Of a stretch of DNA of 12,114 nucleotides, positions 6,803 through 12,114 are shown piece by piece. How positions within the stretch are numbered: position 1 is the first letter of the stretch; each line of letters opens with the position of its first letter. The DNA is from Candidatus Glassiibacteriota bacterium (GTDB lineage Bacteria > Gemmatimonadota > Glassbacteria > GWA2-58-10). A program made the position numbers and the translations under genes. The stretch covers positions 1-12,114 of the forward strand of contig JAUVUV010000024.1 in the NCBI GenBank assembly GCA_030604975.1, read 5' to 3'. The notes under the pieces are model-generated. The model was not told the DNA's origin, ran no database searches, and saw only the letters and a list, made by a program, of their open reading frames with translations.

Positions 6803-7081
6803 TCACTCTGCGGCTCTCACGTAAAGTAATCGTAAATCGGCCAGAGATTTCTGGAGCACCTGGTTGTCTTCCTCGCTCAGGTTGCCCTTGGTTTTCTCTT
6901 CGAGCACGCCGAGAAGGTCAATCGTGAAGCGGGCCAATTCGAGGTTTTCAGTCCTTTTGTTCTCCAACTCCTTGTTTCCGGCTGCCTCAAGATAGCCCAC
7001 TGCGCTGCCGCTTAACATCATTACAACAGTCAGGAAAGAAGGTTCCATCGGCACGTGATTTTTTTTATCTTTTTCGGCCAT
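6803..7081 (-). CDS. DUF1844 family protein of unknown function
   Basis: The 92-residue product matches the DUF1844 pattern: a short polar N-terminus, a small hydrophobic helix around FLTVVMMLSGSAVGYLEAAG (15-34), then NLELARFTIDLLGVLEEKTKGNLSEEDNQ (about 46-74) and a terminal helix SLADLRLLYV. The 'LELA..TIDLL..L.EKTKGNL' stretch is the diagnostic part. It contains no cysteine, so it cannot be an iron-sulfur protein. It follows rnfA by 16 bases in the same direction and is the last gene before the terminator, in the place where rnfB usually stands in rnfCDGEAB operons. Members of this family are small and usually of unknown role. A link to Rnf is suggested only by position. The ATG at 7081 has a weak ribosome binding site. 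Confidence 0.88.
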   Translation of the reverse strand: MAEKDKKNHVPMEPSFLTVVMMLSGSAVGYLEAAGNKELENKRTENLELARFTIDLLGVLEEKTKGNLSEEDNQVLQKSLADLRLLYVRAAE

Positions 7082-7097
7082 TATTGTATCATCCCGG

Positions 7098-7685
7098 TCA
7101 CTTAATCGAAAAGCCTGCGAAACCCAGGAAAGCGATCGACATCAGCCCTGCACATACCAGTGCAATCGGCACCCCGCGCAAGCTTTCGGGGACCTGTCCC
7201 AGCTCCAGCCGCTCCCTGATCCCGGCCATCAAAACCAGGGCCAGGGTAAAGCCGATCCCGGCCGAGAGACCCTGCACCAGGGACTCGATCAATGTCAGTT
7301 CATCCTCGATATTGAGTATGGCCACACCCAGAATGGCGCAGTTGGTGGTGATCAGCGGCAGAAATATGCCGAGTGCCTGGTAGAGCGCCGGAACAGTTTT
7401 GTTCATCACCATCTCGACAAACTGTACCAGGCTGGCGATGACAAGGATAAAGACTATCGTGCGCAGGTAGGTAATGCCGTAGGGAACGAGTACCAACTGG
7501 TAGATCGGCCAGGTGACAAAGGAAGCGATGGTCATCACGAAAATCACCGCCATGCCCATGCCGAAAGCGCTGTTGAGGTTCCGGCTTACCCCCAGAAACG
7601 GGCAGAGACCCAGAAAGCGTGAGAGCACGAAATTATTAATAAAAATCGTGCTGATTACTATCACAAACAGGGAATCGATATTCAT
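7098..7685 (-). CDS. rnfA: Rnf complex membrane subunit RnfA
   Basis: RnfA is one of two related six-helix membrane subunits of the ferredoxin:NAD+ oxidoreductase ion pump and pairs with RnfE in inverted topology. The 195-residue, strongly hydrophobic product has INNFVLSRFLGLCPFLGVS (16-34), EMVMNKTVPALYQALGIFLPLITTNCAILG (91-120) and a helix SAGIGFTLALVLMAGIRERL. The cysteines at 28 and 116 correspond to those that help bind the intramembrane [2Fe-2S] cluster shared with RnfE. Its ATG overlaps the rnfE stop as ATGA (7682-7685), with a GAGG about 6 bases upstream inside rnfE. NqrE of Na+-NQR is homologous, but the RnfC in this cluster makes this Rnf. It appears intact. Confidence 0.97.
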   Translation of the reverse strand: MNIDSLFVIVISTIFINNFVLSRFLGLCPFLGVSRNLNSAFGMGMAVIFVMTIASFVTWPIYQLVLVPYGITYLRTIVFILVIASLVQFVEMVMNKTVPALYQALGIFLPLITTNCAILGVAILNIEDELTLIESLVQGLSAGIGFTLALVLMAGIRERLELGQVPESLRGVPIALVCAGLMSIAFLGFAGFSIK

Positions 7686-8281
7686 CTCCCGCCTCTTCCC
7701 GAATCCAGAAGATTAAACCATGCAATCAACAGGCCGTAGACGATGAAACCTCCGGGCGGCAGGATAAGGAGCAGAACTGGGCGATAGCTTTCAGGAGTTA
7801 GAACAAACCCGCAGATTGTACCGGAGCCGAGAATCTCGCGCACTGAGCCGAGAATGCAGAGCGCCAGGGTGAAACCAAGCCCCATGCCTGCGGCATCCAG
7901 AAGCGATCTACCGAGGCTGTTCTTGCTGGCAAAAGCCTCTGCCCTTCCCAGAATAAGGCAATTTACCACGATAAGCGGGATAAAAATTCCCAGCGCTTTA
8001 TGCAGGTCAGGAGTAAAACCATGCATCACCAGGTCCACAATAGTAACAAAACTGGCGATAACCACGATAAAAGAGGGGATGCGGATCTTTGCCGGTATAG
8101 CTTTGCGAACCAGGGAAACCACGAAGTTGGAGCCCAGAAGAACGCTCATGGTGGCCAGGCCCATCCCCAGCCCGTTTCTCAGAGAAGTCGTCACTGCCAG
8201 CGCCGGGCACAGGCCGAGTACCAGTCTGAACAGCGGGACATCCTCCCATAAACCGCGGATAAATATTTTCCAGGCCGACAA
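7682..8281 (-). CDS. rnfE: Rnf complex membrane subunit RnfE, TTG start
   Basis: RnfE is the partner of RnfA in the membrane core of the Rnf pump. The 199-residue product shows LFRLVLGLCPALAVTTSLRNGLGMG (17-41), DLVMHGFTPDLHKALGIFIPLIVVNCLILGRAEAFA (83-118) and LLDAAGMGLGFTLALCILGSVREILGSG near 127-154, all family hallmarks. The cysteines at 25 and 108 are the expected cluster ligands. The start is a TTG at 8281; AAGGAG (8289-8294) lies 7 bases upstream and no better in-frame start precedes the conserved core. It follows rnfG by 19 bases and overlaps rnfA by 4. The homologous NqrD is excluded by the operon content. Confidence 0.97.
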   Translation of the reverse strand: MSAWKIFIRGLWEDVPLFRLVLGLCPALAVTTSLRNGLGMGLATMSVLLGSNFVVSLVRKAIPAKIRIPSFIVVIASFVTIVDLVMHGFTPDLHKALGIFIPLIVVNCLILGRAEAFASKNSLGRSLLDAAGMGLGFTLALCILGSVREILGSGTICGFVLTPESYRPVLLLILPPGGFIVYGLLIAWFNLLDSGRGGR

Positions 8282-8300
8282 GTCAGAGCTCCTTGCTGGT

Positions 8301-8870
8301 TTATTGGATAACTTTTTGAAGTTTTTCGACTGCTTCGCGCACCGAGTTTGTCACGGCTTCCGAACTGATCGTAGCACCGGTAATCGCCTCGATTCTCTCG
8401 GGATCGGGCGTGCGGACAACCTCGAGATATTCCAGGGTCTTGCCCCTGAACTGTTCTTGGAACCAGGGGGCGTCATCCCCTTTCCTTACCTCTTCGATCC
8501 GGGTGCCCAGACCCGGGGTTTCCAGCTGAAAAGCGATCTTGATACCGGTTATATTCATCTCGCTGTCCACACCGACCACCGTGCGGATCCTGCTCGAATA
8601 CCCCTTGCCGAGAGCCAGGGCGATATAGCCTACCGGTTCTCCGCTGGCGGAACTGTCCGCCCAGCCATGGTAGAAAACGAATCCGTCGTCAGTGGTATCG
8701 GCTTTAAAAACGACCGCTTCCGGCAGGGCGGTCCGTCTGGCCGCTGCCTCCCGTGCGCTCTCCACCTGGGCGATCCTGTCACGAGTGAGCATGTAGACAT
8801 TGGAAAGCGCTGTAGCCGCAATCCCGGTAATCAGGGTGAGCATTCCTGTCAATTTTAAAATCTCGCTCAC
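8301..8870 (-). CDS. rnfG: Rnf complex FMN-binding subunit RnfG, GTG start
   Basis: RnfG is a single-helix-anchored periplasmic flavoprotein that carries covalent FMN and passes electrons within the Rnf complex. The 189-residue product has an N-terminal membrane helix (about 8-28), then an FMN-binding domain with FQLETPGLGTRI (114-125) and the flavinylation site ITGATISSEAV (163-173), FMN expected on Thr167. The usual acidic residue at -6 from that threonine, Asp in the common Dxx(S/T)GAT motif, is Glu161 here. The GTG start at 8870 has GGAGG 9 bases upstream and follows the rnfD stop by 2 bases. No ApbE flavin transferase gene is visible, so it must be encoded elsewhere if the flavin is attached. 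Confidence 0.95.
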   Translation of the reverse strand: MSEILKLTGMLTLITGIAATALSNVYMLTRDRIAQVESAREAAARRTALPEAVVFKADTTDDGFVFYHGWADSSASGEPVGYIALALGKGYSSRIRTVVGVDSEMNITGIKIAFQLETPGLGTRIEEVRKGDDAPWFQEQFRGKTLEYLEVVRTPDPERIEAITGATISSEAVTNSVREAVEKLQKVIQ

Positions 8871-8872
8871 GG

Positions 8873-9919
8873 TCAGCTTCCTCCGTAAATCTTCGGCTTG
8901 GTGTAGAGATCGATCAGAGGCGTGGCTGTGTTCATCAGCAGGATCGCGTAGGATACTCCCTCAGGATAGCCTCCCTTGAGCCTGATCAACATGGTAAAAA
9001 TTCCGCAGCCCACGGCAAAAATCCATTTCCCCTTGCGAGTAATCGGTGAGGTGACCATGTCCGTGGCCATGAAAAATGCGCCAAGCAGGAGGCCGCCGCT
9101 TAAAACGTGAAAGCCCACGTTACCGGTAAAATAGCCCTCCGGACCGCCGAAAACCCACGCCAGCACTGCCACGGTACCGATATAACCCACCGGCACCCGC
9201 CAGTCGATATAACTCCTGGTCAGCAGTAAAATTCCGCCAAGGATCAGCAGTGCAGCCGAAGTTTCGCCGATTACCCCGCCGACCCTGCCCCAAAAAAGCG
9301 CTCCGTAATAATCGGCGTTCGCCATCTGTTCGAGCACTCGGCGCGCACTTTCCACCTGGGCCGCCGAAACCGATTCCGCCTTTTCGAATATGGGGATGAT
9401 GGTATTTTTGATAAGCTGAAGTGGGGTAGCCTGGGTGATGCCGTCAAGCTCCACGCCGCTCAAGCTGCCTCCACGAGGCGCGGGAAATTCTGTGCTCGAG
9501 ATCATGGTCGTGGGCCAGGAAGCAAGCAGAAAGGCCCGGGCGGCAAGTGCCGGGTTCCAGATATTGTAACCGATCCCGCCGAAAAGCTCCTTGACAATGG
9601 CAATGGCGAAGGCACTGCCCAGAACAGCCATCCACCAGGGAGCATTTGCTGGAAGGTTGAAAGCCAGCAGAATCCCGGTCACAACTGCCGAACAGTTATT
9701 TACTGTCACCGGGACACCTCTCAATTTCTGGCATAATGCCTCTGTTCCCACTGCTGAAGCTACTGCCAGAACGATCAAAACAAGCGCGTGAGCTCCGAAA
9801 AAATAAACCGCGCCGACAGCGGCCGGAACCAGGGAAATCACCACTGTCAGCATTATCCTGGGGATAGATTCGTTGGTGAAGATATGCGGTGAACTGGAAA
9901 CTTTTAAGGTCATCGCCAT
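8873..9919 (-). CDS. rnfD: Rnf complex membrane subunit RnfD
   Basis: RnfD is the large polytopic subunit of the Rnf pump, homologous to NqrB, with covalently bound FMN. The 348-residue product is rich in membrane helices. It carries SSSPHIFTNESIPRIML (8-24), the very conserved KELFGGIGYNIWNPALAARAF (110-130) and a second GGVIGETSAALLILGG block (214-229). The flavin site is DGITQATPL (159-167), with FMN expected on Thr165. The Asp of the flavinylation motif is present, while the usual Gly before Ala is Gln163. A charged segment of about 30 residues (177-206) separates the flavin site from the GET block. The ATG at 9919 gives the normal N-terminus but has no Shine-Dalgarno of its own; a five-codon reading frame with a strong one lies just upstream. 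A 99-base gap follows rnfC. Confidence 0.96.
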   Translation of the reverse strand: MAMTLKVSSSPHIFTNESIPRIMLTVVISLVPAAVGAVYFFGAHALVLIVLAVASAVGTEALCQKLRGVPVTVNNCSAVVTGILLAFNLPANAPWWMAVLGSAFAIAIVKELFGGIGYNIWNPALAARAFLLASWPTTMISSTEFPAPRGGSLSGVELDGITQATPLQLIKNTIIPIFEKAESVSAAQVESARRVLEQMANADYYGALFWGRVGGVIGETSAALLILGGILLLTRSYIDWRVPVGYIGTVAVLAWVFGGPEGYFTGNVGFHVLSGGLLLGAFFMATDMVTSPITRKGKWIFAVGCGIFTMLIRLKGGYPEGVSYAILLMNTATPLIDLYTKPKIYGGS

Positions 9920-9935
9920 TAAATCAGGCTGTAGT

Positions 9936-9965
9936 TTAAGCAGAGCGGGGCATTCCCTGCTCCTT
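9936..9965 (-). promoter_or_regulatory. Possible leader minicistron and hairpin before rnfD
   Basis: In the rnfC-rnfD gap an AAGGAG (9960-9965) stands 6 bases before an ATG (9953) that opens a five-codon frame reading M-P-R-S-A and ending in TAA (9936-9938). The rnfD ATG, 16 bases after that stop, lacks a ribosome binding site. The same bases can fold as GAGC..GGG/CCC..GCTC (9943-9962) with one A-C mismatch and the minicistron ATG overlapping the loop. Ribosomes could load here and reinitiate at rnfD. This is inference from the sequence alone. Confidence 0.3.
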
Positions 9966-10018
9966 CAACTATCTTTAAATTTTATATTTTGAGGAAACGC
10001 AAGAAAAAAATTGCCGGA

Positions 10019-11350
10019 TCATTTATTTTTCTTTTGGTCTTCACTGATCACCGTATACTTGCCGTACCTTATCAATTGTACCAGGTTGCGTCCCGCCGGA
10101 CAAAGGTAGCCGCAAGCGCCGCATTCGATGCAATCCTTGACAGAGTATTCACGGCATTTATCCCAGCGTTCGTTTTCGGCAAAAAGAGCCAGTTCGCAAG
10201 GTATCAACCGTACCGGGCAGGTGTCCACGCAGCTGCCGCAGCGTATGCAGGGCTGGTGAATGGCCACCGGAACCGGATCGGATAACAGCACCAAGCCGTT
10301 CGTTCCTTTAATGACTGGGACATCCAGCGAGGGCAGCGCAATGCCCATCATCGGACCTCCCATAATCGCCTTACCCAGGTTCCCGGGCATCTCCCCCTCG
10401 ACCTGTTTGATCACCTCCTCTACCATGGTGCCGAGCCGAACCTTGTAGTTGCCGGGATTGGCTACCGCGGAACCGGTGAGGGTAACCACCTTTTCAATCA
10501 GCGGCCTGCCTTCCGTGACCGCTTCGTAAACAGCAAGCACTGTGGAAACGTTCTGCACCAGGCAGCCTACATCCATGGGCAGGCCCCCGCTCGGCACCTC
10601 CCGGCCGGTCAGGGCCTCGATAAGCTGTTTTTCGCCGCCCTGGGGATATTTGGTTTTCAGCCCGAGTACTTCGAAATTGCCCTCTTTGCGGCAGAGCTTC
10701 TCAAGAGTCTCTATCGCGTCAGGCTTGTTGCGTTCGATCGCAATAATCGTCCTTTCGTTGCCCAATATCCGCACGATCATCTTGACACCCTCGATCAGCT
10801 CTTTCTTTCGCTCGAGCATCTGGCGGTGATCTGCGGTGAGATAGGGCTCGCACTCGGCGCCGTTGAGAATAAAGGTGTCGATTGGTTTTCCAGCCGGAGG
10901 GGAAAGCTTGACATGAGTCGGAAAGGCAGCTCCACCCAGGCCCACAATACCTGCATCCTGGATTTTCTGCTTGAGTTCATCAACAGAGAGTTCGTTATGC
11001 GTCCCACTTTCGATCTTCAGCTCTTCCCAGGTGTCCTCTCCATCGCTTTCGATTGTCACAGCTTGCATTCTGACACCGGTGGGATGTATCTGATCGGAGA
11101 TCGATTTCACCTCGCCGGAAACGGATGAATGAAGGGGTACGCTGACAAACCCGGTAGGTTTTGCGATCACTGAGCCAACCTTAACCTTGTCTCCGGGTTC
11201 GATGGTGACTTCCGGCGGAGCACCGATATGCTGCTGAAGGGGAAGGATTACGTTGTCAGGTAATCCCAGGGTCTTGATCGGCTTATCAGAAGTTGCTGCT
11301 TTGGACTCGGGCGGATGCACTCCGCCCTTGAAAGTTGCTTCTTTAAACAT
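10019..11350 (-). CDS. rnfC: Rnf complex iron-sulfur/NADH subunit RnfC
   Basis: RnfC is the peripheral subunit where NAD(H) and FMN bind; it also carries two 4Fe-4S clusters that link to the ferredoxin side. The 443-residue product starts with the typical FKGGVHPPESK (7-17) and has a barrel-sandwich region (about 45-105). It then has VGLGGAAFPTHVKL (136-149) and NGAECEPY (163-170) of the Nuo51-like FMN/NADH domain, and a SLBB-like segment near 285-335. The clusters are CIRCGSCVDTCP (C368, 371, 374, 378) and CIECGACGYLCP (C407, 410, 413, 417). It lacks the long C-terminal repeats of enterobacterial RsxC. The clusters and fold distinguish it from NqrA. The ATG at 11350 has AGGA upstream and follows nrdR by 12 bases. 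Confidence 0.98.
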   Translation of the reverse strand: MFKEATFKGGVHPPESKAATSDKPIKTLGLPDNVILPLQQHIGAPPEVTIEPGDKVKVGSVIAKPTGFVSVPLHSSVSGEVKSISDQIHPTGVRMQAVTIESDGEDTWEELKIESGTHNELSVDELKQKIQDAGIVGLGGAAFPTHVKLSPPAGKPIDTFILNGAECEPYLTADHRQMLERKKELIEGVKMIVRILGNERTIIAIERNKPDAIETLEKLCRKEGNFEVLGLKTKYPQGGEKQLIEALTGREVPSGGLPMDVGCLVQNVSTVLAVYEAVTEGRPLIEKVVTLTGSAVANPGNYKVRLGTMVEEVIKQVEGEMPGNLGKAIMGGPMMGIALPSLDVPVIKGTNGLVLLSDPVPVAIHQPCIRCGSCVDTCPVRLIPCELALFAENERWDKCREYSVKDCIECGACGYLCPAGRNLVQLIRYGKYTVISEDQKKNK

Positions 11351-11362
11351 TCGATCCTGCTT

Positions 11363-11827
11363 CTACTTTTTATCCTCCTCCGGAACCAGCTCTTTTATTC
11401 TTTTCTCGAACTCAGAGACAGCTTCAAACCGGTAATAAACGGAGGCGAAACGCACGTAGGCAACCGGGTCAAGTTCTTTGAGGTGTTTAATCACCTCTTC
11501 GCCCAGAAACTTGCTGGGTATCTCGCTTGCATTCAAGCTGTCGATTGCCTTTTCAACCGAAAGAATCAAACTGTCAATATCATCCATCCGAACGGGACGT
11601 TTTTTGCAGGCGGTAATCAAGCCCATCTTGAGCTTTTCCCGGTTGTATGGTTCCCGGCGCCCGTCGTTCTTGACCACCATCAGGGGGGTCTTTTCCACGT
11701 ATTCGTAGGTGGTGAACCTCCTTTTGCAGCTTTCGCACTCCCGCCGGCGCCGGATCAGCAAACCATCTTTCCCCGACCGTGAGTCGACAACTCTACTATC
11801 AAGATGACTACAGTATGGACATTTCAT
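11363..11827 (-). CDS. nrdR: Transcriptional repressor NrdR
   Basis: NrdR senses ATP/dATP and represses ribonucleotide reductase genes. The 154-residue product is of standard length. The N-terminal zinc ribbon has MKCPYC (C3, C6) and CESC (C31, C34), with basic residues RRRRE between. The ATP-cone domain (about 49-139) begins LMVVKNDGRREPYNREKLKMGL and contains KRPV and the conserved EIPSKFLGEEVIKHLKELDPVAYVRFASVYYRF stretch split across 103-133. It starts 2 bases after the TPR gene stop with no strong ribosome binding site, suggesting translational coupling. It is followed 12 bases later by rnfC, so repressor and Rnf genes probably share a transcript. No NrdR box was found in the window. Confidence 0.98.
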   Translation of the reverse strand: MKCPYCSHLDSRVVDSRSGKDGLLIRRRRECESCKRRFTTYEYVEKTPLMVVKNDGRREPYNREKLKMGLITACKKRPVRMDDIDSLILSVEKAIDSLNASEIPSKFLGEEVIKHLKELDPVAYVRFASVYYRFEAVSEFEKRIKELVPEEDKK

Positions 11828-11829
11828 TT

Positions 11830-12114
11830 TTATGGGTTCAATCTGTCGCGGGCATGAGCTGTGGCATCAGAATCGGGAAACCTTTGAATCACCGACTGGT
11901 AGTAAAACTCTGCTCTGGATTTTTCACCGAGCTTTATCAAGCAGTCTCCGATCCTGACCAGTGCATCGGGGTGCTGCGGTGAATCCGGAAATTTTTCGGC
12001 TATGGTCTTATAACTTTCTATCGCCTTCTCGTACTTTTTCAGCGCCTGATAGCTGCCGCCGATATAAAAGTAAGCTTCCGCGGCCATGGGGTTATCAGGA
12101 AAACGCTCGATAAA
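11830..12114 (-). CDS. TPR protein, CpoB/YbgF-like C-terminus (partial)
   Basis: The frame is open from the window edge, so only the last 94 residues are seen. They form two to three tetratricopeptide-like repeats, with (Y)FIGGSYQ..KKYEKAIESYKTIAEKFPDS followed by HPDALVRIGDCLIKLGEKSRAEFYYQSVIQRFPDSDATAHARDRL. The repeated FP(D)S turn and the KLG..A.A.FYY pattern match the C-terminal domain of CpoB/YbgF, a periplasmic TPR protein of the Tol-Pal system that coordinates outer-membrane constriction with peptidoglycan synthesis. BamD-like lipoproteins have similar repeats and cannot be excluded without the N-terminus. An internal ATG at 12087 is not the start, since the open frame continues upstream. 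It ends 2 bases before nrdR. Confidence 0.75.
   Translation of the reverse strand, partial: FIERFPDNPMAAEAYFYIGGSYQALKKYEKAIESYKTIAEKFPDSPQHPDALVRIGDCLIKLGEKSRAEFYYQSVIQRFPDSDATAHARDRLNP

Noticed and set aside
7854..8858. 334-codon plus-strand open frame opposite rnfE and rnfG
   Set aside because: It spans two certain genes and their gap on the opposite strand, has no recognisable domain, and is best explained by codon bias of the real genes.
7098..11350. Na+-translocating NADH:quinone reductase (Nqr) instead of Rnf
   Set aside because: The first subunit has two 4Fe-4S motifs and an NADH/FMN domain, as in RnfC; NqrA lacks these, and no NqrF follows.

Overview
Every gene supported in this window lies on the minus strand, so transcription runs from position 12114 toward position 1. 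The window looks like a core chromosomal segment of a Gram-negative (diderm) bacterium of roughly balanced base composition. Evidence for a double membrane is an outer-membrane beta-barrel protein, a lipoprotein with a lipobox, and a CpoB/YbgF-type TPR protein. The unbroken order rplM-rpsI-rpsB-tsf-pyrH-frr recalls the Bacteroidetes/Chlorobi (FCB) side of the tree, where rplM-rpsI sits next to rpsB-tsf. In Proteobacteria these are usually two separate operons. The assignment (for example an uncultured FCB-group lineage) is an inference. I saw no transposase, integrase, tRNA, rRNA, CRISPR array or phage gene.

Region A (12114 to about 6651) is an apparent operon: the C-terminal end of a CpoB-like TPR protein (cut by the window edge), nrdR, then rnfC-rnfD-rnfG-rnfE-rnfA and a small cysteine-free DUF1844 protein. 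Gaps are mostly 2 to 19 bases, with one 99-base gap before rnfD. A strong intrinsic terminator at 6651-6683 closes it. The Rnf genes encode the membrane part of a ferredoxin:NAD+ oxidoreductase ion pump. RnfC carries the NADH/FMN site and two 4Fe-4S clusters, RnfD and RnfG carry covalent flavin, and RnfE and RnfA carry the intramembrane cysteines. No rnfB, the usual ferredoxin-side iron-sulfur subunit, is present on either side of the cluster.

Region B (about 6626 to 4109) is a two-gene unit: a lipoprotein with two tandem DNRLRE-like beta-sandwich domains, then a FadL/PorV-like outer-membrane beta-barrel. Both are probably exported to the outer membrane, and their 28-base spacing suggests co-expression.

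Region C (about 4089 to 1) is the translation operon: ribosomal proteins L13, S9 and S2, EF-Ts, UMP kinase and the first 78 residues of ribosome recycling factor. A promoter with a perfect -35 hexamer lies just after the barrel gene. Two leaders (before rplM and before rpsB) can fold into stems and are candidates for ribosomal-protein autoregulation. S2 carries an unusual basic tail of about 165 residues.

No intergenic stretch exceeds 300 bases. The longest are about 176 bases (6627-6802), 175 bases (3934-4108) and 148 bases (1616-1763). The first two are described below. The third, between rpsB and tsf, shows no convincing promoter or hairpin beyond the tsf ribosome binding site. I do not see a clearly new multigene system. 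The best candidates for a closer look are the rnfB-less Rnf cluster with its DUF1844 partner, the S2 tail, and the rpsB and rnfD leader structures.
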